Assembly: GCA_021775575.1 (NCBI GenBank)
Contig: JAJFHO010000026.1
Location: 1-38,319, forward strand
Reading direction: 5' to 3'
Length of the DNA: 38,319 nt
Source: Hyphomicrobiales bacterium
Lineage (GTDB): Bacteria > Pseudomonadota > Alphaproteobacteria > Rhizobiales > Methyloligellaceae
The position numbers and the translations under genes were made by a program. Each line of letters begins with the position of its first letter. Position 1 is the stretch's first letter. This document shows positions 1-9,280 of the stretch, piece after piece. The notes under the pieces were generated by a model that was not told the origin of the DNA, made no database searches, and saw only the letters and a list, made by a program, of their open reading frames with translations.

Positions 1-649
1 CGCCGCCGCGGATCGCCGCGATGTTGGCGGCGTAGCGCCCGTCGCCGAAGACCGCGGAACCCGCCACCAGCACATTGGCGCCGGCCTGCGCCACGTCGCG
101 GGCCGTCTCGGGGTTCACCCCGCCATCGACCTGCAGATCGATGGCACGCTCGCCGATCATCTCGCGCAGCCGCGCGATCTTGGCGCATTGCGCGGGGATG
201 AATTTCTGGCCCCCGAAGCCGGGATTGACGGTCATCACCAGGATCAGATCCAGCTTGTCCAGCACATGCTCGATCGAGCGCTCGCTGGTCGCCGGGTTGA
301 GCGACACCCCGGCCCGCTTGCCGAGCCCCTTGATCACCTGCAACGACCGGTCGAGATGCTTGTCGGCCTCCGCATGGACGGTGATGATGTCCGCGCCGGC
401 CTTGGCGAAGGCCTCCAGATAGGGCGCCGCGGGATCGATCATCAGATGCACGTCCATGACTTTTTTCGTGTGCGGGCGGATCGCCTCCAGCACGCAGGGC
501 CCAAAGGTGAGATTGGGCACGAAATGCCCGTCCATCACATCCACATGCACCCAGTCGCACCCGGCTTCATCGATGGCGCGCACCTCTTCGCCGAGCCTGG
601 CAAAGTCGGCCGAGAGAATCGAGGGTGCGATGAGGATGTCAGACGGCAT
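1..649 (-). CDS. rpe: Ribulose-phosphate 3-epimerase (partial, C-terminus off window)
   Basis: The enzyme interconverts ribulose 5-phosphate and xylulose 5-phosphate in the regeneration phase of the CBB cycle and in the pentose phosphate pathway. The reading frame is open from ATG at 649 to the window edge, giving 216 visible codons of a family usually near 220-230, so only the extreme C-terminus is missing. The N-terminus has the typical [16 protein letters not shown]. The metal and phosphate motifs follow in order: [17 protein letters not shown], the flexible loop VNPGFGGQ and the barrel-end QVDGGV. A purine-rich GGAAAGG lies just upstream of the start. It is the last visible gene of the cbb operon, 26 bp behind the CBS-domain gene, so it is probably cbbE and co-transcribed with RuBisCO. 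Confidence in function is high; whether a second rpe copy exists elsewhere cannot be seen. Confidence 0.95.
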   Translation of the reverse strand, partial: MPSDILIAPSILSADFARLGEEVRAIDEAGCDWVHVDVMDGHFVPNLTFGPCVLEAIRPHTKKVMDVHLMIDPAAPYLEAFAKAGADIITVHAEADKHLDRSLQVIKGLGKRAGVSLNPATSERSIEHVLDKLDLILVMTVNPGFGGQKFIPAQCAKIARLREMIGERAIDLQVDGGVNPETARDVAQAGANVLVAGSAVFGDGRYAANIAAIRGG

Positions 650-675
650 GAGGGCAACCTTTCCGGTACCTGGCC

Positions 676-1116
676 TTAGCGAAATCGGGCCGCGATGACG
701 CTGTCCTTGAGGACTTTGACCTCAAGTTCGGTTTCCTCGAGGCGGGTTTCCAGCAGGTCGCGGATACAGAGGATACCGACCAGCTCGCCGTCATCCACGA
801 CGGGCAGATGGCGAAAGCGGTGAGTCTGCAGGAGCTTGCGCGCCTGCGCCATCGTATCGTCGCGATTGCAGGTAATCACGTCGCTGGTCATGACGTCGCG
901 CACACGAAGCACATTGGTGTCGCTGCCCCGCTGTGCGAAGGCCGTTACCAGGTCGCGTTCGGAAATGATGCCGACCATTGCGCCTAGCTCGTTGCATACG
1001 GGGAGCGCCCCGATACGTTTGCTGGTCAGCACTATAGCGATCGTCTGGATCGTATCTTCCGGCCTGCAGGTCGCAATATTCTGTTCGAGCTTCTCAAAAA
1101 ATTCACCAACCGTCAT
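676..1116 (-). CDS. Stand-alone CBS-domain pair protein in the cbb operon
   Basis: The product is 146 residues and consists almost entirely of two CBS motifs, roughly residues 8-66 (ending in [12 protein letters not shown]) and 76-132 (containing [21 protein letters not shown]). A short charged C-terminal helix follows. Such tandem CBS (Bateman) modules usually bind AMP, ADP, ATP or S-adenosylmethionine and act as regulatory sensors. No catalytic domain or signal peptide is present. I chose ATG at 1116 because AGGAGGAG sits directly upstream; a longer in-frame extension would overlap cbbS. It lies 25 bp after cbbS and 26 bp before rpe, so it is very likely co-transcribed with the cycle genes. 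By inference it may report adenylate charge to phosphoribulokinase, GAPDH or RuBisCO. It lacks the paired cysteines of CP12. The exact ligand and target are unknown. Confidence 0.88.
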   Translation of the reverse strand: MTVGEFFEKLEQNIATCRPEDTIQTIAIVLTSKRIGALPVCNELGAMVGIISERDLVTAFAQRGSDTNVLRVRDVMTSDVITCNRDDTMAQARKLLQTHRFRHLPVVDDGELVGILCIRDLLETRLEETELEVKVLKDSVIAARFR

Positions 1117-1141
1117 CTGCTCCTCCTTTGTTGTCAGGCTT

Positions 1142-1486
1142 TCAGGCCCGGTGGACGACCATGGCCATGCCCTGGGTTTGGTTCTTGCCATCATAGCCGA
1201 TCACCTTGATGTGGTGGCCGGCATAGGCATTCCGGCAGGCGGTGATCTCATTCATGATCGTATCGAGATTCCACTCGCCAAAGAATGGCAGCTTCCACAT
1301 ATACCAGTAGGTCTTGTTGCTGCGCTCCGGCTCGACATGCTCGATGGCGACTTCCCACCCCTTGTCGAGCATCGCCTGTATCTGCTTGCGGATCGCGCCG
1401 GCGTCCATCTCGGCGAGGTATGAATAGGTCTCGAGCTTCCGGCTGTCGGGATCATCGAGGAGGGAATGATAGTCTTGCAATTCCAT
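1142..1486 (-). CDS. cbbS: RuBisCO small subunit, form IA
   Basis: This is the small subunit of ribulose-1,5-bisphosphate carboxylase/oxygenase, which caps the L8 core in the L8S8 hexadecamer. The 114-residue product begins with the green-like signature LQDYHSLLDDPDSRKLETYSYL and contains GWEVAIEHVEP, YWYMWKLPFFGE and the C-terminal IKVIGYDGKNQTQGMAMVV. The length and these motifs fit form IA (proteobacterial green-like). The red-like IC/ID small subunits are longer with a C-terminal extension. The start ATG is preceded by CGGAGAAC at suitable spacing. It lies 37 bp downstream of cbbL, as in nearly all form I operons. No obvious anomaly was seen in the protein. Confidence 0.97.
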   Translation of the reverse strand: MELQDYHSLLDDPDSRKLETYSYLAEMDAGAIRKQIQAMLDKGWEVAIEHVEPERSNKTYWYMWKLPFFGEWNLDTIMNEITACRNAYAGHHIKVIGYDGKNQTQGMAMVVHRA

Positions 1487-1523
1487 TTGACTGTTCTCCG
1501 TAAGGGGTTCGGCGAGCGCCGCG

Positions 1524-2957
1524 TCAGCTTGCGACGTCGAGTTTGTCGACCGTATCGAATTCGAACTTGATCTCTTTCCAGGTCTCCATGGCCGCGGCCA
1601 ATTCGGGGCTGTGCTTGGCGGCCTTGGTCAGGACGTCGCGGCCGTTCTTTTCAACCTCCACGCCCTCGTTGCGGGCCTGAACGCAGGCCTCGACGGCAAC
1701 CCTGTTCGCGGCAGCGCCGGCGGCGTTACCCCAGGGATGGCCGAGCGTCCCGCCGCCGAACTGGAAGCAGGCATTGTCGCCGAAGATCCCGACGAGCGCC
1801 GGCATGTGCCAGACATGGATGCCGCCGGAAGCCACCGGCATGACACCCGGCATGGTGCCGAAATCCTGATCGAAGAACAGGCCGCGGGCGCGGTTCTCGG
1901 GCACGAAACTCTCGCGCATCAGATCGACCCAGCCCAGGGTCGCCTCGCGGTCGCCTTCCAGCTTGCCCACGACCGTGCCCGAGTGCAAATGGTCACCACC
2001 CGACAACCGCAGACATTTGGTCAGAACCCGGAAATGGATGCCGTGCTTGGGATGCCGGTCGACCACCGCATGCATGGCCCTGTGAATATGCAGCAGCATG
2101 CCATTGTCGCGGCACCAGTTGGCGAGCGAGGTATTGGCGGTGAAGCCGGCGGTGAAGAAGTCATGCATGATGATACGGCTGCCCAGCTCTTTGGCGAACT
2201 CGGCGCGCTTGTACATTTCCTCCACCGTACCGGCGGTAACGTTCAGATAGTGGCCCTTGCGCTCGCCGGTTTCCGCTTCCGCCTGATCGACCGCCTCCAT
2301 CACGCATTCGAAGCGGTTGCGCCAGCGCATGAAAGGCTGCGAGTTGATATTCTCGTCATCCTTGGTGAAGTCGAGGCCGCCGCGCAGACACTCATAAACC
2401 GCGCGGCCGTAATTCTTGGCCGACAGTCCGAGCTTCGGCTTGATAGTGCAGCCAAGCAGCGGCCGGCCATATTTGTTGAGCCTGTCGCGCTCCACGGTGA
2501 TGCCGTTGGGGGGACCTCCGCAGGTCATCACATAATGCAGCGGAAAGCGGACATCCTCCAGCCTGAGCGAGCGTAGCGCCTTGAAGCCGAACACGTTGCC
2601 GACCAGCGAGGTCAGCACGTTGACGATCGAGCCTTCCTCGAAAAGATCGATCGGGTAGGCGATAAAGGCATAGTAGCTCTCATCGTCGCCGGGCACGTCT
2701 TCGATCTTGTAGGCACGGCCTTTATAATAGTCGAGGTCGGTGAGAAGGTCGGTCCACACCGTCGTCCAGGTGCCGGTGGAGGATTCCGCCGCGACCGCTG
2801 CCGCGACCTCTTCCTTGGCAATGCCGGGCTGCGGCGTGACTTTGAAGCACGCCAGCAGGTCGGTGTCCTTGGGTTCGTAGTCGGGTTCCCAATAGGTCTC
2901 CCGATATTCTTTTACGCCGGCTTCATATTTGCCGGAAATGTTGGACTTCTTGGTCAT
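1524..2957 (-). CDS. cbbL: RuBisCO large subunit, form IA
   Basis: This is the catalytic subunit that fixes CO2 onto ribulose 1,5-bisphosphate to give two 3-phosphoglycerates. The 477-residue protein has the full active-site set: [10 protein letters not shown] around residue 61, the catalytic TIKPKLGLS (K173 and K175), the carbamylated lysine K199 followed by D201 and E202 in [18 protein letters not shown] around 290-296, the loop-6 lysine K332 in GKLEGDR, and [10 protein letters not shown] near the C-terminus. The N-terminal [21 protein letters not shown] is the form IA/IB (green-like) type. ATG at 2957 has an AGGAGA ribosome-binding site. It is seventh in the operon, 49 bp after fba, so carboxylase follows the reduction and regeneration enzymes. 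No cbbQ, cbbO or cbbX activase gene is adjacent in this window. Confidence 0.99.
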   Translation of the reverse strand: MTKKSNISGKYEAGVKEYRETYWEPDYEPKDTDLLACFKVTPQPGIAKEEVAAAVAAESSTGTWTTVWTDLLTDLDYYKGRAYKIEDVPGDDESYYAFIAYPIDLFEEGSIVNVLTSLVGNVFGFKALRSLRLEDVRFPLHYVMTCGGPPNGITVERDRLNKYGRPLLGCTIKPKLGLSAKNYGRAVYECLRGGLDFTKDDENINSQPFMRWRNRFECVMEAVDQAEAETGERKGHYLNVTAGTVEEMYKRAEFAKELGSRIIMHDFFTAGFTANTSLANWCRDNGMLLHIHRAMHAVVDRHPKHGIHFRVLTKCLRLSGGDHLHSGTVVGKLEGDREATLGWVDLMRESFVPENRARGLFFDQDFGTMPGVMPVASGGIHVWHMPALVGIFGDNACFQFGGGTLGHPWGNAAGAAANRVAVEACVQARNEGVEVEKNGRDVLTKAAKHSPELAAAMETWKEIKFEFDTVDKLDVAS

Positions 2958-3006
2958 GATCTATCTCCTGATCGGGTTCTTTCACGTGTTCTGGCGTGGC
3001 TGCCAG

Positions 3007-4092
3007 TTATTCGGCGGCGGCGCGCGCCGCACTGATTTGCGGGTCGAGCGAGCCCTCCGCATAGGACTTGGCCATCTGGCCGAGCGGGATGGCGGTGATC
3101 TTCGAGGCGTTGCCGGCGGTGCCGAACCGCTCGAAGCGGTCGCGGCACAGATCGCGCATGGCGTCGATTGCCGGGATCAGGAATTTCCGCGGATCGAATT
3201 CCTGCGGCTTGTCCTGGGCCAGTTTGCGGAACTGCCCGGTCATCGCCATGCGGCAATCGGTGTCGATATTGACCTTGCGCACGCCGTGGCGGATGCCGCG
3301 CTCGATTTCCTCGACCGGCACGCCGTAGGTCTGGGGCATCGCCCCGCCATACTGATTGATGATGTCCTGCAATTCCTGGGGCACGGAGCTCGATCCGTGC
3401 ATCACCAGATGGGTGTTGGGCAGCTTGTTGTGAATTTCCTCGATAACCCGCATGGCGAGGATGTCGCCGTCGGGTTTGCGGGAAAATTTATAGGCGCCGT
3501 GCGAGGTGCCGCATGCGATGGCGAGAGCGTCGACCTTGGTCCTGGCGACGAAATCGACCGCCTGATCGGGATCGGTCAGGAGCTGGTCTTCCGACAGCTT
3601 GCCCTCCGCGCCATGGCCATCTTCCTTTTCGCCCTCGCCGGTCTCCAGCGAACCGAGAACCCCGAGTTCGCCCTCCACCGATGCGCCGACCCAATGGGCC
3701 ATCCGCGTGACGCGCGCGGTGATCTCGACATTATATTCGTAGGAGGCCGGGGTCTTCATGTCGGCCTCGAGCGAGCCGTCCATCATCACCGAGGTGAAGC
3801 CATGTTGTATCGCCGTCATGCAAGTGGCTTCATCATTGCCATGATCCTGATGCATGCAGACCGGAATCTGCGGATACATCTCGGCCAATGCGTCGATCAT
3901 TTTCGCCAGCATGATGTCGCCGGCATAGGCGCGCGCGCCGCGCGAGGCCTGCATGATTACCGGCGCATCGCAGGCATCAGCGGCCTGCATGATCGCGAGG
4001 CCCTGCTCCATATTGTTGATGTTGAAGGCCGGTACGCCGTAGCCCTGCTCGGCGGCGTGATCCAGCAATTGCCTCATTGATATCCGTGCCAT
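3007..4092 (-). CDS. fba: Class II fructose-bisphosphate aldolase (Calvin-cycle type)
   Basis: The zinc enzyme condenses dihydroxyacetone phosphate with glyceraldehyde 3-phosphate (and with erythrose 4-phosphate in the CBB cycle). The product is 361 residues with class II features: [12 protein letters not shown] near the N-terminus, zinc ligands in MHQDHGND (about residues 79-86), CGTSHGAYK and [10 protein letters not shown], and the substrate-binding [13 protein letters not shown]. The length and motifs fit the Calvin-cycle subtype, often named cbbA. Two ATG codons are adjacent; I chose the one at 4092 because AAGGAG is six bases upstream of it. That start forms a TGATG overlap with the stop codon of pgk, implying translational coupling. 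cbbL follows 49 bp downstream. Function is confident; the exact one-codon choice of start is not. Confidence 0.96.
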   Translation of the reverse strand: MARISMRQLLDHAAEQGYGVPAFNINNMEQGLAIMQAADACDAPVIMQASRGARAYAGDIMLAKMIDALAEMYPQIPVCMHQDHGNDEATCMTAIQHGFTSVMMDGSLEADMKTPASYEYNVEITARVTRMAHWVGASVEGELGVLGSLETGEGEKEDGHGAEGKLSEDQLLTDPDQAVDFVARTKVDALAIACGTSHGAYKFSRKPDGDILAMRVIEEIHNKLPNTHLVMHGSSSVPQELQDIINQYGGAMPQTYGVPVEEIERGIRHGVRKVNIDTDCRMAMTGQFRKLAQDKPQEFDPRKFLIPAIDAMRDLCRDRFERFGTAGNASKITAIPLGQMAKSYAEGSLDPQISAARAAAE

Positions 4093-5330
4093 CATGCACT
4101 CCTTGCCAGTTGATGTTGCTGATTTCGCGCCAGTGCGGCGACGCCTGGTAATTCGCGGCCCTCGAGCCATTCGAGAAAGGCGCCGCCCGCTGTCGAGATA
4201 TAGGTGAAATCCTGCATGACGCCGGCGGCATTCAGGGCGGCCACCGTATCGCCGCCGCCGGCAACGCTTGTCAGCGTGCCCTGTTTGGTGAGCGCTGCCG
4301 CTTCTTGCGCGAGTTTGAACGTGCCGGCGCCGAAGGGTTCGATTTCGAACGCGCCAAGCGGGCCGTTCCAGAGCAATGTACGGCAGTTGCTCAGCCGTTC
4401 GGCCAAATCAGCGACGGTTGCCGGGCCGACATCGAGGATCATTCCGCTCTGGCCCACCGCGTCGATGCCGCAAACCTCGCTCGGGGCGCCTTCGCTGAAT
4501 TCCTCGGCGACAACAACGTCCTTGGGCAGCAGAATCTCGCAGCTCTGTTCGCGCGCCGCCGCGAGAATTCCGGTGGCGGTCTCCGCGAAGTCAGGCTCGC
4601 AAAGCGACTTCCCGACGCCGTGACCCATCGCAAACAGGAAGGTGTTCGCCATTGCCCCGCCAATAATCAAAAAATCGACCTTGGGGAGGAGATTGGTCAG
4701 CACGGGAATTTTGGTCGAAATCTTCGCGCCGCCGACAACCGCCGCGACGGGCCGCTCGGGATTATCGAGCGCCGTGCGAAGGGCGATGATCTCGGCCATC
4801 AGCGCCGGCCCCGCATAGGAGGGCAGCAGACGGGTTATCGCCTCTGTCGACGCGTGCGCCCGATGGGCGGTCGAGAAGGCGTCGTTGACATAGATATCGG
4901 CCAAAGCGCCGAGTGACTTGGCAAAGTCGGTGCTATTGGCTTCTTCGCCGGGATGGAAGCGCAGATTCTCAAGCACCGCGACCTGGCCGTCTTCGAGCGC
5001 GCCGGCAACGGCTTGCGCGTGGGCACCGACGCAGCCCTCGACGAACTGCACGTCGACGCCGGGCAGCATGCCACGCATCGAATCGGTCACGATCTTCAGT
5101 GACATGTCGGGATGCGGTTTGCCTTTGGGCCGGCCAAAATGAGAGACCATGACCACTTTCGCCCCGCGTTCGCTGAGCGCTCTTATGGTCGGCAGGACCC
5201 GCTGTATCCGCGTTGCATCCGTTACCGCGCCGCCGGAAACGGGTACATTGAGGTCGGCGCGGACCAGGACCCGCTTGCCGGCAACGTCAACGCCGTCGAT
5301 CGCGCGCAGATTGTCCAGTGCGTCCTTCAT
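4092..5330 (-). CDS. pgk: Phosphoglycerate kinase
   Basis: The enzyme uses ATP to phosphorylate 3-phosphoglycerate, the first step after carboxylation in the CBB cycle, and runs reversibly in glycolysis. The 412-residue product has the substrate-binding RADLNVP near residue 24, [31 protein letters not shown] and the C-terminal nucleotide motif [13 protein letters not shown]. An upstream extension of the frame is open, but ATG at 5330 matches the family's usual start. That ATG overlaps the TAA stop of gap (TAATG). There is no strong Shine-Dalgarno sequence, so coupling to gap translation is likely. Its own stop overlaps the start of fba (TGATG). Inclusion of pgk inside the cbb operon suggests its level is set by CbbR here. 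Confidence 0.97.
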   Translation of the reverse strand: MKDALDNLRAIDGVDVAGKRVLVRADLNVPVSGGAVTDATRIQRVLPTIRALSERGAKVVMVSHFGRPKGKPHPDMSLKIVTDSMRGMLPGVDVQFVEGCVGAHAQAVAGALEDGQVAVLENLRFHPGEEANSTDFAKSLGALADIYVNDAFSTAHRAHASTEAITRLLPSYAGPALMAEIIALRTALDNPERPVAAVVGGAKISTKIPVLTNLLPKVDFLIIGGAMANTFLFAMGHGVGKSLCEPDFAETATGILAAAREQSCEILLPKDVVVAEEFSEGAPSEVCGIDAVGQSGMILDVGPATVADLAERLSNCRTLLWNGPLGAFEIEPFGAGTFKLAQEAAALTKQGTLTSVAGGGDTVAALNAAGVMQDFTYISTAGGAFLEWLEGRELPGVAALARNQQHQLARSA

Positions 5331-6340
5331 TACAGGAGGCGTCCCATCGCTCCGGCGGTATCGTTCATCCGGTTGGAGAAGCCCCACTCGTTGTCGTACC
5401 AGGACACGACGCGGCAGAAGGTGTCGTCGACGACTTGCGTGCTCGCCAGATCGAAAGTCGAACTCGCTGCATTGTGGTTGAAGTCGGAGGAGACCAGAGG
5501 TTTGTCGTTGACCGCGAGAACGCCCGCCATGCCATTCGCCGCGACTGCGATAACCGCGCCGTTTATTTCCTCGATGCTGGTTTTGCGCTCGGCGGTGAAT
5601 TTAAGATCGATAAGGCTGACATTGGGCGTCGGCACGCGGATTGCGGCTCCGTCCAGCTTGCCGGCCAGCTCGGGCAGCACCAGCCCGACCGCGCGCGCTG
5701 CGCCGGTCGATGTCGGGATCAGGTTGGTTGCCGCCGCCCGGGCCCTGAAGAAATCCTTGTGGAAGGTATCGACCGGGCGCTGGTCGCCGGTATAGGCGTG
5801 AATCGTCGTCATATAGCCGTGGCGAATGCCGATCGCTTCATTCAGGGCCTTGGCGACCGGCGCAAGGCAATTGGTCGTGCAGGAGGCGTTCGAGACGACA
5901 TGATGCTCTTGCGTGAGCTTGTCGTCGTTGACGCCGTAAACCACCGTCAGGTCGGCGTCCTTGCAGGGCGCGGAGACCAGCACGCGCTTGGCGCCGGCCT
6001 CGACATGTTGCGCGGCGGCACTCCGGTCGGTGAAACGGCCGGTGCACTCCATGACGATATCTACATCCAAATCGCCCCAGGGAAGGTTCTCGGGAAGCAT
6101 CTCGGAGAAAACCTGCATGGAGTGGGCTTCGGCAACGAGAGTGCCGTCGCTTGCCGTGATATCGCCGTCATAGCGCCCGTGCACGCTGTCATAGGCGAGC
6201 AGGTGGGCGTTCATATCCGCCGGGCCGAGATCGTTTATCGCGACGAATTCCAGATCGTCGCGCTCCGATTCCAGATAGGCCCGGAGCACCAGGCGCCCGA
6301 TGCGGCCGAAACCATTGATTGCCACGCGAGTCTTGGTCAT
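5330..6340 (-). CDS. gap: Glyceraldehyde-3-phosphate dehydrogenase, type I
   Basis: The enzyme reduces 1,3-bisphosphoglycerate to glyceraldehyde 3-phosphate, the reductive step of the CBB cycle. The 336-residue protein starts with the Rossmann motif VAINGFGRIGRLVLR. It has the catalytic cysteine C154 in SNASCTTNCLAPV, the conserved TIHAYTGDQRPVD, the substrate region STGAARAVG and the C-terminal VSWYDNEWGFSNRM. The residues after the second beta strand read FVAINDLGP. I cannot decide NAD versus NADP preference from this. The start is supported by an AGAAGG sequence just upstream. It is 7 bp from tkt, and its TAA overlaps the pgk ATG. A separate glycolytic copy could exist elsewhere in the genome. 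Confidence 0.97.
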   Translation of the reverse strand: MTKTRVAINGFGRIGRLVLRAYLESERDDLEFVAINDLGPADMNAHLLAYDSVHGRYDGDITASDGTLVAEAHSMQVFSEMLPENLPWGDLDVDIVMECTGRFTDRSAAAQHVEAGAKRVLVSAPCKDADLTVVYGVNDDKLTQEHHVVSNASCTTNCLAPVAKALNEAIGIRHGYMTTIHAYTGDQRPVDTFHKDFFRARAAATNLIPTSTGAARAVGLVLPELAGKLDGAAIRVPTPNVSLIDLKFTAERKTSIEEINGAVIAVAANGMAGVLAVNDKPLVSSDFNHNAASSTFDLASTQVVDDTFCRVVSWYDNEWGFSNRMNDTAGAMGRLL

Positions 6341-6347
6341 TGCCTTC

Positions 6348-8372
6348 TTACTCCCTGTCAGAGTCGATCAGCGCGCGGGCGGCGTCGGCCACCGCGCTGC
6401 TGGTAATGCCGAAATGCTCGTAAAGTTCGCTTGCAGGCGCGGAGGCGCCGAAGCTGCTCATGCCGATGAAGGCGCCGTTCGAGCCGGTCCATTTGTCCCA
6501 GCCGAAGCCGCAGGCCGCCTCCACGCCGACGCACGGCGCCGACCCCAGCACTTTTTCGCGATAGTCGGCCGGCTGGGCTTCGAACAATTCCCAGCACGGC
6601 ATCGAGACCACGGCAACGTTGTGCCCTTCGTCGGCAAGGGTATTCGCGGCCTCCAGGGCCATCGAAACCTCCGAACCGGTGGCGATCAGCGTCACGTCGC
6701 GTGTCACACCCGCCTCGCGCATGACATAGCCGCCCCTGGCGGTGAGATTTTCATCTGTATGGCTATGGCGCAGCAGCGGAAGACTCTGGCGGCTCAGGCA
6801 AAGCACCGATGGCGTGGTGGCGGAGGACAGTGCGATTTCCCAGCACTCCGCGCATTCCACCGCGTCGGCCGGCCTCAGGACGTTGAGGTTGGGTATAGAC
6901 CTTAACGACGCCATATGTTCGACCGGCTGGTGGGTCGGGCCATCCTCGCCGAGGCCGATGGAATCATGGGTCATGACATAGATGACGCGCTGCTCCATCA
7001 GCGCCGACAGGCGAATGGAGGGCCGGCAATAATCGGCGAAGACAAGGAAAGTCCCGCTATAGGGCACGATACCGCCATGCAGCGCCATGCCATTCATGGC
7101 CGCCGCCATGCCATGCTCACGCACGCCGTAATGTATGTAAGTGCCGGAGAAATCGCCGGGCTGCACCGGCACGTGATGAGACGTGCGCGTCCCGTTCGAA
7201 CCCGTCAAGTCGGCGGAACCGCCTACCAGGGAGGTGATGACAGGAACCAATTTCTCCAGCACTTTCTGAGAGGAAACGCGCGTCGCGAGCGCCGGCGCTT
7301 CCCGGGAAAACTCTATCTTGACCGCCTGCACGGCCGCGGCGATTTCCGCCCGGGCAGCGCTGTCAACCGGGTCGTGCAGCCGGGCAAGATCGGCAGCGCC
7401 CAGCTTTTGCGCGCGGCCTTGCCAAGCCGCATGGGCGGTCCGGCTGCGGGTGCCCGCCGCACGCCAGGCTGCGAGGATTGGCGCGGGGACCACGAATTGC
7501 GGACTGTCCCATCCCAGCTCGTCGCGCGCCGCGGCGATTTCGTCGTCGCCCAGAGGCGCGCCATGGGTTGCCGCCGTCCCCTGCTTGGTGGGAGCGCCAT
7601 AGCCGATGACGGTCCTGCAGGCGATGAGCGAGGGTTTTTCGGATGCTTTCGCCGCCTCGAGCGCCCGCCCAATCGCCTCCGGGTCATGGCCGTCGATCCG
7701 GGCTGTTTCCCAGCCCGACGCCTCGAACCGCTTCAACTGATCATCGGACACCGACAAATCAGTCGCCCCGTCGATGGAAATCTGGTTGTCGTCGAACAGC
7801 AGGATCAGTTTTGCCAGTCTCAGATGGCCGGCGAGCGAAATCGCCTCATGAGAGATGCCCTCCATCAGGCAGCCGTCGCCGGCGATCACATAGGTGAAAT
7901 GATCGCAAATATCGTCGCCGTGGCGCGCGTTGAGCAGCCGCTCGGCCAGGGCCATGCCGACGGCGTTGGCGATGCCTTGCCCCAAGGGTCCGGTCGTCGT
8001 TTCGATGCCCGGCGCGTGGCCGAACTCGGGATGGCCCGCGGTTTTTGAGCCGAACTGGCGGAAATTCTCAAGCTGCTCGATATCCATGCTTCGATAGCCA
8101 GTGAGATAGAGCAGCGAATAAAGCAGCATCGAGCCGTGGCCGGCGGAGAGCACAAACCGGTCGCGGTCCGGCCAATCCGGGTGCACTGGGTCGAATTTGA
8201 GGAATTCCTTGAACAGGACGGTCGCAACGTCGGCCATGCCCATGGGCATCCCGGGATGTCCGCTATTGGCCCTCTGCACCGCATCCATCGACAGGGCGCG
8301 GATTGCATTGGCCATGGTCCGTGCGCCTACCGGCATTGTCTGTTCCTCTGCAACAACGGCTGTTTCGCTCAT
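6348..8372 (-). CDS. tkt: Transketolase
   Basis: This thiamine diphosphate enzyme moves two-carbon units between sugar phosphates in the regeneration phase of the CBB cycle and in the pentose phosphate pathway. The 674-residue product has [23 protein letters not shown] at the N-terminus, the ThDP/Mg motif [23 protein letters not shown], and the pyrimidine-domain [19 protein letters not shown]-terminal transketolase domain carries [16 protein letters not shown] at 8372 is favoured over the adjacent upstream GTG because the AGGGGAG sequence is better spaced from ATG. It is 9 bp behind prk and 7 bp before gap, so it is clearly operonic. In this setting it corresponds to cbbT. Confidence 0.97.
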   Translation of the reverse strand: MSETAVVAEEQTMPVGARTMANAIRALSMDAVQRANSGHPGMPMGMADVATVLFKEFLKFDPVHPDWPDRDRFVLSAGHGSMLLYSLLYLTGYRSMDIEQLENFRQFGSKTAGHPEFGHAPGIETTTGPLGQGIANAVGMALAERLLNARHGDDICDHFTYVIAGDGCLMEGISHEAISLAGHLRLAKLILLFDDNQISIDGATDLSVSDDQLKRFEASGWETARIDGHDPEAIGRALEAAKASEKPSLIACRTVIGYGAPTKQGTAATHGAPLGDDEIAAARDELGWDSPQFVVPAPILAAWRAAGTRSRTAHAAWQGRAQKLGAADLARLHDPVDSAARAEIAAAVQAVKIEFSREAPALATRVSSQKVLEKLVPVITSLVGGSADLTGSNGTRTSHHVPVQPGDFSGTYIHYGVREHGMAAAMNGMALHGGIVPYSGTFLVFADYCRPSIRLSALMEQRVIYVMTHDSIGLGEDGPTHQPVEHMASLRSIPNLNVLRPADAVECAECWEIALSSATTPSVLCLSRQSLPLLRHSHTDENLTARGGYVMREAGVTRDVTLIATGSEVSMALEAANTLADEGHNVAVVSMPCWELFEAQPADYREKVLGSAPCVGVEAACGFGWDKWTGSNGAFIGMSSFGASAPASELYEHFGITSSAVADAARALIDSDRE

Positions 8373-8381
8373 CACGCTCCC

Positions 8382-9260
8382 CTATCGCTCTGCACGGCGC
8401 TTTTGTTCGACCAGTTGCAAGATCATCGGCGTCAGGATGAGCTGCATGGCAATATCGAGCTTGCCGCCCGGAATGACGATCGAATTGGCCCGCGACATGA
8501 AGCTGTCGTGGATCATCGAGACCAGATAGGGAAAGTCGATGCCGCTCGGGTTCCGGAAGCGGATCACCACCATCGATTCATCCGCGGTCGGGATCCAGCG
8601 CGCGACGAACGGGTTTGACGTGTCGACCGTCGGCACACGCTGGAAATTGATGTCGGTCTCGGTGAATTGCGGGCAGATATAGTGAACATAGTCCGGCATG
8701 CGGCGCAGCATGGTGTCCATGACCGCTTCGGTCGAATAGCCGCGCACCTCTTTGTCGCGGTGAATCTTCTGGATCCATTCGAGATTGATAACCGGCACGA
8801 CGCCGATCTTGAGGTCGGCATGTTGGGCGTTATTGACCGTTTCGGTGACAACGGCGCCATGGAGGCCCTCGTAAAACAGCAGGTCCGTGCTCTTGGGAAA
8901 TTCGGTCCACTCGGTAAAGGTGCCGGGCGGCGCACCGTAAAGCTCCTCTTCCTCCTGGTCGTGCACATAGTGGCGGGTCTTCCCGGCGCCGGTTTCGCCA
9001 TACGCCTTGAATGTCGCTTCGAGTTCGGCCAGCAGATTCGCCTCGGGACCGAAATGGCTGAAATGATCGTTCCCGGTCTTCTCCTGCTCCGCCATGACGC
9101 GTTTCATGTCGGTGCGGTCGTAGCGGTGGAACGCATCGCCCTCGATAAAGGCGGCGGCGACCCCGTCCCGCCTGAAGATGCGCTCGAAGGTGCGTTTGAC
9201 CGACGAGGTGCCGGCGCCGGAGGATCCGGTTACTGAGATAATCGGGTGTTTCTCGGACAT
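8382..9260 (-). CDS. prk: Phosphoribulokinase, bacterial class
   Basis: The kinase phosphorylates ribulose 5-phosphate to the RuBisCO substrate ribulose 1,5-bisphosphate, a step specific to the CBB cycle. The 292-residue product has the P-loop GSSGAGTSS at residues 12-20, FIEGDAFHRYDRTDM, the acidic HDQEEEELYGAPPGTF and VINLEWIQKIHRDKEVRGYS. The length matches the proteobacterial octameric class, known to be allosterically sensitive to NADH and AMP, rather than the longer plant or cyanobacterial class. The start has GGAG eight bases upstream. It lies 20 bp after fbp and 9 bp before tkt. Together with form IA RuBisCO it establishes autotrophic potential. Synonym cbbP. Confidence 0.98.
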   Translation of the reverse strand: MSEKHPIISVTGSSGAGTSSVKRTFERIFRRDGVAAAFIEGDAFHRYDRTDMKRVMAEQEKTGNDHFSHFGPEANLLAELEATFKAYGETGAGKTRHYVHDQEEEELYGAPPGTFTEWTEFPKSTDLLFYEGLHGAVVTETVNNAQHADLKIGVVPVINLEWIQKIHRDKEVRGYSTEAVMDTMLRRMPDYVHYICPQFTETDINFQRVPTVDTSNPFVARWIPTADESMVVIRFRNPSGIDFPYLVSMIHDSFMSRANSIVIPGGKLDIAMQLILTPMILQLVEQKRRAER

Positions 9261-9280
9261 CGATCCGCTCCGGTCAGGGC

